DNA of 64,000 nt, from NCBI GenBank assembly GCA_019693395.1, contig JAAMXP010000868.1, positions 26,413 to 90,412 of the forward strand, read 5' to 3'. Under the pieces are notes generated by a model, which saw only the letters and a program-made list of their open reading frames with translations, was not told the DNA's origin and searched no databases. The DNA is from Ettlia oleoabundans (Eukaryota > Chlorophyta > Chlorophyceae > Chlamydomonadales). Both the position numbers and the translations under genes were made by a program. Shown in pieces: positions 36,801 through 45,489 of this stretch. How positions within the stretch are numbered: the first letter of the stretch is position 1; each line of letters opens with the position of its first letter.

Positions 36801-36849
36801 GCAGCGCCTGCTGGGGACTGTTGTTCGTAAGCGGCCGCGGCGATGTCAT
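24843..36849 (-). CDS. Giant BRCT-BRCT-BAH nuclear protein, probable DNA-damage/chromatin factor
   Basis: Seventeen exons join in phase to about 2,808 residues: 36849..36629, 36456..34931, 34748..34657, 34427..34340, 34134..34082, 33810..31274, 30916..29930, 29701..28792, 28562..28163, 27952..27828, 27586..27419, 27213..27054, 26787..26585, 26455..25910, 25701..25627, 25403..25335, 25109..24843. Residues 1 to about 2138 are mostly Ala/Gln/Pro/Glu-rich disorder with basic patches (exon 6 alone is 2.5 kb). Near 2145 is a Cys cluster, CSKCRYSRSGCGKC. Then BRCT 1 (GRCFEGCVFLVTGF; HLPVVKPEWVLTCAK), BRCT 2 (FAGLRICAFFPRHLDSM; CDLVLLDEEDWMEE; REWAIE) and a BAH domain (WVGKPQDP; HRQYYPAFIK; GDQIELGGF; FARFRRFYRPQ; FRSDHVDDRVPL). 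BRCT pairs read phosphopeptides and BAH reads chromatin, so a damage-mediator or chromatin role is inferred. A split into two genes near 31 kb cannot be excluded. Confidence 0.78.
26063..26091. repeat. CTG/CAG trinucleotide run encoding poly-Gln
   Basis: An uninterrupted CTG run on the plus strand reads as nine Gln codons in the BAH-proximal exon of the BRCT-BAH gene (minus strand). Likely length-variable. Confidence 0.7.
27320..27390. repeat. GCAA / CCAG microsatellites in an intron
   Basis: Runs of a GCAA-type and then a CCAG-type tetranucleotide lie inside the intron between exons 11 and 12 of the BRCT-BAH gene. Confidence 0.7.
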
Positions 36850-37533
36850 GCCATTGTTGGCAGATCAATGCGTGTATCACAAATACTAGCGCCCAGAGAA
36901 ACCCTAGGCCAGCCCTTGCGCGAAGGAGGGAACGCACAATCCCCGCTTGCTACTTTGGCGCGGGCTCAGGGTGGTACCAAGCCGATTCAGTGCTGCGGGA
37001 TTATGGAGCATGGCCCCAGTAACTCAAACTGCGCGCAATTTGTCTGCCACTTCAAGAGCGCAGGAAACAACGGCTGCCTCCCGCGATGCTGTCAATGATA
37101 CGCAGTATGACTCGGTGAGGCATAGGAAACATGAAACGTTCTTGAGCGTATTTGGACCCCCAGCACGGCACAGCACGGCAACCTGCTGTGCCCGCTTTGC
37201 TTCAAGGTTCAAGGGTCGATGGCCCATATGGTGTTTTGGAAAGGCGAGGAGTGCCTGTATGCCTTGGAACTTTGCCCACCCGGATTTAGATCAACACTGT
37301 TGCTGGGCCTGTTGCCATTGGCGCGCCTCGCCTCGCTGCTGCTGCAATGCGCCAAATGCCCCTCGCGCATTACCCAGCACAGCAGCATCATTACCAACGT
37401 CCGTTGCTAAAGCTGTTGCTTGTGCTGAGTTTACTTTCGCTGTGCGCATGACAAAAGCAATGCTGAATACAAAAGTAGGACAAGAAGCACCATGTTCCTG
37501 CTGCCTAGCTAGGGAACTTTAGTGCAACGTGCC
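36850..37533. other. Upstream region of the BRCT-BAH gene; no supported gene
   Basis: Contains the presumed promoter and 5' UTR of the BRCT-BAH gene. Short open frames are present on both strands, but none has a recognisable motif or convincing splice structure. Confidence 0.35.
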
Positions 37534-37990
37534 CTAGTGAGTAGCACCCGATATAACCTTGAGCTGCGGCATGCTCTGCCTCACGTGATCCAGCAGTGAA
37601 GCTGGCGGGTCTGGCTTGCTGCGCAGGTCCAGGAGGGTCAGGTGAGGGAGACGGGTCACCAAGTCGCCCACACTGACCAGGTAGGTCGTGGATCGTGGTC
37701 GTGTGGGGCGTTGGGGACTGAAGTGCCGAACCAGCAATCAAGTCTAGTGACAACCAGGATGTGATGATATGCTTACAAGTGCCACTGCTGCATCGATCAA
37801 TGACCGCCCTACAATAGTGTTTTCGGATCACCTGCTCCGCGTGCGGTGCTAGTGGGCACAGTTTGGTTGATTTGGTCATGACTGCAACCCGTCCGCAGGC
37901 GTACGTTGTTGGCAGAATCGCCGTATGGCAGCGATCAGAGCGCCCGCTGCTGCCGCTTCCCGCCTTTGGGTGCCAAGACCGGTCGGCCAT
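37534..37990 (-). CDS. Possible short gene, leucine-rich C-terminus
   Basis: Weakly supported. A minus-strand frame ending at 37534 reads VSVGDLVTRLPHLTLLDLRS then DPPASLLDHVRQSMPQLKV, spaced like a leucine-rich-repeat unit. The 5' part is unclear: one model starts at ATG 37990 and splices from GTACGC near 37903 to the acceptor at about 37707, overlapping the first exon of the Nudix gene head to head. Another ATG at 37879 does not splice in phase. It may be an F-box/LRR relic or a spurious frame. Confidence 0.25.
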
Positions 37991-39522
37991 TGCTTGAGCC
38001 CCGGTGCGGGTTTTCACGTCATCAGCAGACAGATGCTAGGTGGAAGCTCACCATGTGGGGCTGTTAACGGCGATCGGCAGCAGCCCCAGGGGGCGGCGGC
38101 GCCACCGCCAGCAGCGACGCTGGAAAGCCAGCAGCAGCCCTGTGCTGCGCTAGCTGCAGCAGCAGAGGCTCAATTCACAATCGTGAGAGAAGATGTGATT
38201 CATAGACGGTATTTTACTCTCTACAATCGCGTTGTGCAGTTCCCGCCTCAGGACGGACAGGCCGAGGTATGCCAGCCAGCCCCCTGTTGTGCGGTGTGAT
38301 GATGCGGTGCCCGCTCCCCTGCCTCCAACCCTCTGCCCAGCAAAATCAACGTGCCCTGCCATTGGGGCCCTGCAGGGTCAGGTGTACGAGTTTGATGTGG
38401 TGGGACATCCGCAGGCCGATTTTCACTACGCGGTGGTGTTTCCATACCACATTCGCGACAACTCAGTCACGCTGGTTCGCGAGTATGCGCAGGTGCAGAC
38501 TGCCCCAGCTGTGCAGACTTGCGAGCAGAATTCTTCATCTGTGTAGAGATTTAGTGCAAGATGAGATGAGTTACATGTCAAAGGGTGCATTCAGCCGTGC
38601 CACAATTCTTGGGCAGTTGTTGTGTTGCACCTGTGTCCCCACCTTTGCCCTGCCCTGCATGGCCATCTGGCCTCCGCAGGGCCTTGATAGCATGGTCTGG
38701 TGCTTGCCCACAGGCGCTTTTGACCCCTGCAAGCACCTGTCCTATGAGGGGTGTGGTCGAGCAGAACTGAGTGAGGAGGCGCACCTGGCAGGTGGCACAT
38801 GGTTGCCGCTCCTGCCAGGCGGTCACCCGGGGATCCCAGAGGTCAAGTGGTGCAGGTAGGCCGGCGCATTGTTGCCCCTCCACCTTTATTTCTCGTTGCT
38901 CTTGCTCCCTTTCCCATCGTGACATTTTTGTGCCACTGCCCTTTCCACCTGTCTTCTGTTGCTGCCTTGTTTTCCTCCCCGCTCAGCCGTTCACCGCCCC
39001 ACTTCGTTTTACCCCACCAACATGCACGAGAGGCATGGCTATACGTCCTTGTACTGCAGGAACCGCTTTCACGCCTTCCTGGTGCTTGATCCGCAGCCTG
39101 ATGCGCAGCCAGGGACGCGAGACAAGGAGGAATTCATTCAGGCGGGTTCACTGGGTGTAAGGGGGGCTACTGGCCTGGCTGAGCTGAGTTCGGCTTGACA
39201 TCAGTGCTGCATCAGTGCTGGCTGAAATTGGATCACAACGGTGCATGCATGCCCATACTTCTTGCGAAAAAGGGAAGGAAGTTGCTGACTGGTTGCTTGT
39301 TGCTTCCACATCGCGCATGTTTGGGCGACACTGCTAGCCGCCTATCCTCCGCCGCTGCAGGTATGCCGCGTGGGCCTGCCCGAGCTTCGCGACATTATTT
39401 TGAGCGGTAATATGCTGCTGCCATCTATAACAACGTGTTACATGGCCCAGGACCGCATACAGCAGCTGCAGCATGCGGGGGAGCTTCATCGACAGGGCGC
39501 ACCGTCAGCGCACAATATGTGA
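37925..39522 (+). CDS. Nudix-hydrolase-like protein with degenerate Nudix box
   Basis: Five exons join in phase (37925..38266, 38376..38492, 38680..38855, 39060..39156, 39361..39522) to 297 residues. The Ala/Pro-rich first 85 residues could be an organelle transit peptide. The fold then starts with REDVIHRRYFTLYNRVVQF, continues with VYEFDVVGHP and YHIRDNSVTLVREYAQ, and reaches the Nudix box region LPTGAFDPCKHLSYEGCG followed by RAELSEEAHLAGG. The order matches ADP-sugar/nucleoside-diphosphate pyrophosphatases. However, the box lacks the first Glu, the Arg of RE reads as Ala and the last Gly reads as His, while the EE pair is kept. Substrate unknown; it may be inactive or have changed specificity. 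Confidence 0.7.
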
Positions 39523-39902
39523 AGTATTTGTGATGCTGGAGTGAGTAAGCAGCAGTCAATTGATGCATCACACACATTAAAAATTGTTGTGAACTGTTAT
39601 CCAAGCTAAGACTGCCCTTGCAACGGGCTCTGACAACTGGGATAGCAAGCAGAGATGCGATTGGGCTCCAGCAATATGTACTGCTGAAGTGCAGCACTCT
39701 CGACCTGCTCTCCGTATGGCGTGTAGTTTCGCAGTATTGTGCCAGCGAGTGGTGGAGTTTCTCGGCAAAAGGCCAACATCACGCAAGGCTGGAGACGCTG
39801 TCCGTGCTCCGAGAGTGCCTGGTTACAGGCAGGGGGGAATCTCGCAGCGATTGCCGCCTGGGCAGAGTTTCCCGACGCCCATTGGCCCGCGGCAGCAGGT
39901 GT
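39523..39902. other. Spacer between Nudix-like and kinase-like genes
   Basis: No supported gene. It should hold the 3' UTR of the Nudix-like gene and the promoter of the phosphotransferase. An in-frame region open from 39618 upstream of the next ATG lacks its own ATG. Confidence 0.35.
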
Positions 39903-41738
39903 ATGGGGCGCAGAGGCACTGGCCGCAACGGCAGCGGCAGCGCATTTTCCCAGCAGCGAGCGCAAGCAGCCGTAGATGCGGCCACTGCAGCAAGCACTGG
40001 CACTACTGTGTTGAAGGTGCTTACTGTGGCAGGCTGCTGGCTGGCAGTTTGTTTGCAGTGTAAGGGATCCTCCCGCTGCAAGGGATCCTCCCGCTAACAC
40101 AGCAGTGCTTGATAGTGCACACTGAACAGCTTCGAGCTGACCAGCGCTCCCTGGGCTGTGCAAGTCTGCAGGTCCACTCCGCACAGCAGATTAGCACCTT
40201 GTGGGCAGGTTATGGCACGATCACAGAGGTTGAGACGGATGGCGAGGACAACCAGCTGCTGATTGTGAAGCAAGTGGCTCCACCGCCCGGCAGTTGCATC
40301 AGCCATGCCCGCAAGCTGCGCTCCTATCAGATTGAAGGGGCTTTCTACCAACGTGTTGCCCCGCTCCTGCCGCCCAATGCCGCATGCCACAAACCACAGT
40401 GCCTGGGCGTGTGCAGCACGCTGAATACCAGCAGCAGCAGCGATGCGGGCGGCTTGCAGCTGGTCATGAGCGACTTGCGACAGCATTTTCCAAAAAGGTG
40501 GGGCAGCAGCTGAGATGGGTTGAGGCAGCCGGGTGTGGCTTCATGATGTAAGGGTTTATTTTCGCGGTTTGCGCTGCTGATTGCGGACCCCATTTCCGTA
40601 CGATCATGCCAGAAACGCGCTTGCCAGCCTCTCCCCTGCTGGCTGCAGGTGCAGCAGCCTTGATGAACAGCATGCCAAAGCAGCGCTGTCCTGGTTGGCG
40701 GCCTTTCATGCGGCCTGCTGGGGCGCAGACGCAAAGGGGCTGGGCTTGTGGCCTGAAGGCTGCTACTGGCATCTTGAAACAAGGTGGGATATGGTGAAAG
40801 GGCAGCACTTGTCGGGCTGTAGTGGAATGGCTGGCATCTGTGATTGCTTGGCCTTGCCGCTTCTCTGGCAACTCTTCTTGAGTAGGCTGAGCAGTTGTTA
40901 CGTGAGTTGTGGAACATGGACTGCCAAGCTGTTCAATCCTGCTGTGCTATCTGCTGTTGCGTGCTGTATCACAACCCATATACCCTTGGGACACCCTCCC
41001 TTGCTGTTATCCCATACTGGTCAGGCTGGAGGAGTTGGCGAACATTGGCAGTGAGTGGCGAGCGCTGCAGATTGCAGCACACCAGATAGACTGGCGGTTG
41101 CGGGAGACGCCTTTCCGCACCCTCACACATGGCGACTTTAAGACCGAGAACCTCCTATTTGGCAGCAATGGTGGCGCAATTGAGTGTGCCGCATACGACT
41201 TCCAGTGTGAGTGATATCTTGCATACTCATCACAAGGAATTTAAGATTGGATCCACCCTGATTGACCTAAGAGATGGCAAGTAGCGCTTCGCCCATGCTT
41301 GCAAGCCCAATGCTGCAGATACTACTGTGTGCAACACACACACGGGTACTCTGATCTTTTGAGTTCACTGCTGCAGATGTTGGCGGTGGCAGCGGCATGA
41401 AGGATGTGGTGTACCTGTTCATCTCTGGCCTGTCAGCACGGCTCCTGGCGCAGCAAGAGGAGGCGCTGCTGCAGCACTACCATGCCCAGCTGACGGCGGG
41501 GCTGAAGGCGGCTGCAGACGGCGGCGATAGCAGCAGCATCGCCGACGTGGATTTAGCAAGACAGGCAGTACAGCAGTACAGCTATGAGGCAATGTATGCG
41601 GACTATCAGCTGGCTCTGTGTGATTACGTGCGCTTCATGGCCGGATGGGGTTTCTGGGGCAATACAAGCTGGGCCGGCAGCAAGGCTCGGCAGTTCCTGC
41701 CTGAGCTGGGTCTGGAAGGCCTGGAGGTCTGGAAGTAG
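39903..41738 (+). CDS. Ecdysteroid/choline-kinase-like (CHK/DUF1679) phosphotransferase
   Basis: Member of the aminoglycoside-phosphotransferase superfamily, CHK-kinase-like branch; phosphorylates a small hydroxylated molecule with ATP, substrate unknown. Exons 39903..40016, 40106..40497, 40649..40783, 41025..41206 and 41377..41738 join in phase to 394 residues. Seen: DNQLLIVKQVAPP (ATP-binding Lys), YQIEGAFYQRVAPLLP (helix Glu), GGLQLVMSDLR (hinge), HAKAALSWLAAFHAACW, the Brenner motif LTHGDFKTENLLF (catalytic Asp, Asn), the metal-binding AYDFQYVGGG that replaces DFG, and MKDVVYLFISGL. The start at 39903 gives an Ala/Gln-rich N-terminus. The exon 2 acceptor could also be 40130 or 40172, all in phase, so residues 39-60 are uncertain. 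Confidence 0.78.
40062..40095. repeat. 18-bp tandem duplication inside intron 1
   Basis: AAGGGATCCTCCCGCTGC is present twice in a row, the second copy diverging in its last two bases. It lies in intron 1 of the CHK-like gene, close to the acceptor. Confidence 0.75.
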
Positions 41739-42061
41739 CGCCCGATTGTCCACACTTGTCAGCTTAACTTGCACCTTCCAATTGACTTACTTCTTTTTGG
41801 CATTGGCGGCATCACCTGCAATATGCGGAGGCTAACAACTGTTGACATCACGACTGCCACCGCCAGGGGGGCCGGCTGTGCTGCGCCTGCTGAGCTTGTG
41901 CGTGACCGGCAAGACGCCCGTCATTGGCAGGTTTTACTACCGTGTCCTGCTTTTACTTTTACTTTCGATCTGTTGCATTGTGCATACGGGTCGCCTTGAA
42001 TTGGTAAGAAACTGGTCTTTCACTCACAGGCAGGGAAATACCAGTCTGCAAACACATCGCG
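41739..42061. other. Spacer between CHK-like kinase and TIM22
   Basis: No supported gene; it should hold the 3' UTR of the kinase-like gene and the TIM22 promoter. Confidence 0.35.
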
Positions 42062-43032
42062 ATGTCATCCGCAGCGGCTTCACAGGTGCCAAAAGCGCCT
42101 GTCAGCAGCAGCCAGGTGCCAGACGACCAGTCGCATCTCCCACCTGGTCGCCGTAAATACAAGCGGCTTGATGCTCCCACGGCAGAGCAGATAGCATCGG
42201 TGAGCTAAGCATCCGTCCCGTGAGTGGGAGGCAAACTCGGCAGGCGTTGGCTGCCGCCGCCTCCAGCTGCCGCTTTTCCGACTGCAACATAAAACCACCA
42301 GGTTGTGGCGGAAGGCTAACACAAGAACACGAGTTGCTCTAATGCTGGCTGCAGGAAGATTTCATGAATAACTGTGCCGTGCGCACCGTGTTAAGCGCAG
42401 TGATGGGCGGTGGCATGGGCGTCATGTTTGGGATTTTTATGGGCACTATGGACACTGTGGGTTGTGCTGGAGTGCTGCATGTGCCATGCGGTTTACAGCC
42501 TGCTTGTAGACTGCAAACAGAGCAAGCAGTGGGTTTGCTGGCCAGTCGTGCAAGTGCACCATGTCACTGCTGTTTGAGTCTGCCTTTGTTGTGCTGGAAC
42601 GTTATTGCAGGGCTCCACCATTGGCGGCACTGTGGAGTATCAAAACCAGACGCTGCGGCAGGCCTTCAGGGAGATGGCGAAAAACACGTTGAGCAAGAGC
42701 AAGTGAGCGATGCTGTCTGTTTGACATGTTTACAGGGCTCAAATGCCTGCTGCTTCAACCCGCTGGGCGTCGCTATGAACTGTGCTACCATGTTGCCGCC
42801 TCACCCTTGCAGGTCATACGCCAAGGGCTTCGCTGCCATGGGAGCACTGTTTGCGGGCAGCGAGTGCTTGATCGAGTCTTATCGCGCAAAGCATGACAGC
42901 CGCAATAGCATCTACGCGGGGTGTGCCACCGGTGCTGTCCTGGCGCACAGCGGCGGCCCCAAGGCCATGTGCATTGGCTGCGCCAGCTTTGCAGCCTTTT
43001 CTGCTCTCATAGACCGCTTCTTCGGCCACTGA
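42062..43032 (+). CDS. TIM22: Mitochondrial inner-membrane translocase subunit TIM22
   Basis: Channel subunit of the TIM22 carrier translocase, which inserts polytopic carrier proteins into the mitochondrial inner membrane. Exons 42062..42199, 42355..42456, 42611..42702 and 42813..43032 join in phase to 183 residues, the usual family length. The N-terminus is polar, with no cleavable presequence. The Tim17/22/23 domain starts at [20 protein letters not shown] (helix 1), has a loop with [18 protein letters not shown], then [20 protein letters not shown] (helix 2), [20 protein letters not shown] (helix 3) and [20 protein letters not shown] (helix 4). The signature of Cys-Leu-Ile-Glu followed by Arg-Ala-Lys is intact. 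The GTGGGT donor after exon 2 is the least certain border. Confidence 0.9.
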
Positions 43033-43607
43033 GGCTTGCACTCTGCGTGCAGCGGTCACCATGCCGTTGCAGACAAGGTTCTGCCATGTCGCTTCTGTTG
43101 CTAGCTCTCATCTGCTGCTTTCTCTCGTTCTTAACTGCTAGCTTTCCTGGTCTTTTGTTTAACGTGCCCTTTCAGCCATCAGTACTGTCTTGACTCTGCA
43201 TTCTTCCTCCAGCATTGATGTTCATTCTCGTTCACACACGACTGTTCCTCGTAAACCTACATCTACTTTCTTCCGTCCGTATATAAACGGGGGAGACACG
43301 CACTGCTACCGATGCAAAAACTTAACGCCAAATCATAACAGAAACAGTAAGTCTTTGCGTATCCACCCACTGTTCTCAGAGCTTGTTTGCGCAAACCTGC
43401 TTCCTTCGGTTTGCCGCCTTACGTCGCGTGGGTCAGGGCATTAGAATGCATGCTTCTCCTGCAAGGTCACTTTGCTGATCAGTAGCGAACATTCAGAGGC
43501 TTCGAGTCACTGCCGCCAGAGACATGGCGGTGAGCTGCTCGACCACCTGCAACCAGCCGCTATGTGATGCATCAGTGATATGCTTTTTATATCAGGAGGT
43601 TAGTTCC
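43033..43607. other. Convergent 3' region TIM22 / JHY-like gene
   Basis: Tail-to-tail spacer. A/T-richer and pyrimidine-rich sequence with short frames only; nothing further could be supported. Confidence 0.4.
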
Positions 43608-45347
43608 TCAGGCAGTCCCACCCAATAGTTCAGGCATAGGGTGCATCGAGAGCTGCTGCAACTGCAAGCTTGCCTGCTCTTCCATCAAACCCTGGGCAGT
43701 TGTAGGATCCTCTGCATCAGCTGATACCTTGCCACTCGTGCTGAAGGCAGACTCCTCATCTGCTGGCATTTCCTGCTCGCCTGCTTCCCCTTGTGACATA
43801 CACTCTTTAAAGCCCTTGTGCTCCTCATCATCAGTGGGATCGACAGAAGGCGAGGCCCCATCTGCTGGTCGCTCATCACGTTGCTGCAGCCCTGCATCGC
43901 TGGTCTGCTCGGGGGTGCTGGCCACCGGTTCATGCGCGGTGACACAGGCATGGCGGCGGTGAGTGGTTGGCTGTGAGGCCATGCGCCCCATGCGCGCGCG
44001 GTTCTGCTTGCTGGCCTGCAGGGAGCAGCACCCAAGACAAAAAAAGGGAAGGTGTCCCAGGAGGGTTGGCCCAGCTGCATATAAATCATGTACTCTGCAA
44101 TGTGATGGTTGCACAACATCCAGCTCAACAAACAGTCATGTCATATATCCGCAGCTAAAGTATTGCTGACATGAAGCATAAAAAGCATCCACAGCATCCA
44201 CACTTTGTGCAAAACTCACCGCCTGCCCAAACTGCTGCTGGCGCTCCCTCTTGTTCTGCTGTGCCTGCCAGTGGGGGTCGCTGCTGCTGCTCCCCGGTCC
44301 ATGTGCTGGCCCCAGGCCTCCAAGCTCCCAATACTTACCAGCAGCCTTGGGGTCGTAGTTGCGCTGACGATAATCCTTGTAGCTGTAGGGGCGCCAGTTA
44401 ACGGAGCGCGGGGCTTTGTCAAATACAATAGAAGGACGCTGGGCCGGCAGAGCCGCCGCCGCTGCTTCTCCCACATTCAAGCCCACGCTGTCAGCCGTCT
44501 GCTGCGCAGGTGCTGCGCTGGCGGTGCCCAGGTCAGAGGAGCGGCGGACATGCTGGGCTTTGCTAGCCCCAGCATCCATGCTGGCCCTAGCAAGTGACGT
44601 TGCTGATGTTGAGCCCACATCCTCCGCTATGCTGGCCTCAGCACTGGCCAAGAAACTTCCCTCGCACCCATATGAGGCCTCAGCCGGCAGTGCGGCTTTC
44701 TTCTTGCGGACCAGCCTGCCCACATCGTTGTGCCACCGCTGCTGCTGCTGATGGTGGCGTGATCCCTGCCGCCGCGGCGGCGAGATGACAAAGACGGGTT
44801 GCTGGGCCGCCATTTGAAAGTACTGCTGCTGCTGATATGCTGCCATGTACATCTGCTGTTGTTCCTGACCATACATATGCATCTGTTCATACTCAGGCGG
44901 GAGAAAGCAAGCCGCTTCTGGGTTTGGCACCGTCGTGTCGCCGCTTGCACCGCCATTAACAGGCTGGCACCACATTCCCATGTACAGCTGTTGCTGCTGT
45001 TGCGCGTGGAATGCTTGCCCGGTGCACGGATCCACCCAAACATGCTGACCCAAGAAGCTGCTGGGTAGCATGGCTGGGTCCATGCTGCAGCCGTCCCTCG
45101 CTGCAGGGGGCGGGCCCCAATTTGCTGGGATGTACTCGGCGCCCGAGGGTGGAGATGGCATCATGTAGTAGTACGCAGCAATTTGTCCTACATTGTCGGT
45201 GGTAGAACTTGGCCAGCCACAGTAGGGCTGGTTCCAGTTTTGCGCCTCGCCCTTCAAGGCCGCTGGCGCCAGAGTTTGCGCCTCCCCACCAGGCACCTGT
45301 GGCTGTCTCTGACCGTCTTCGACAGCATCTGATGGGGCTGCCGACAT
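43608..45347 (-). CDS. JHY-like protein (C-terminal PYxxxDY / LGxLGP motif)
   Basis: Two exons, 45347..44220 and 44015..43608, join in phase to 511 residues. The first about 230 residues are Gln/Tyr/Met/Pro-rich and disordered, with several poly-Gln runs (YEQMHMYGQEQQQMYMAAY). A conserved block lies at the end of exon 1: SVNWRPYSYKDYRQRNYD, KYWELGGLGP, then WQAQQNKRERQQQFGQ, continuing after the intron as ASKQNRARMG. From memory this order (PYxxxDY, xLGxLGP, KREKxxEF, N) matches the C-terminal motif of JHY-type proteins known from ciliated cells and also present in protists. The rest is acidic and ends ELLGGTA. Function in an alga is unknown; the JHY link needs a profile search. The start is the first ATG and gives a head-to-head pair with tilS. 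Confidence 0.55.
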
Positions 45348-45489
45348 GCCTGTGAGCTCAGCACAGTTCCAGGTCGGCCTTCTGGCGCTTAAAAGCTAAC
45401 TGAATATGAAGCGCGTCCGCGCCCGCACCCTCTCGGGGCAGTGCCGAGTCAGATGGAGGTAAACGCGGCAATGCGCGCGACAGAGACGG
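45348..45489. promoter_or_regulatory. Short divergent promoter JHY-like / tilS
   Basis: Only 142 bases (or 373 if TilS starts at 45721) separate the two head-to-head start codons, so the two genes probably share one bidirectional promoter. No clear TATA box. Confidence 0.45.
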
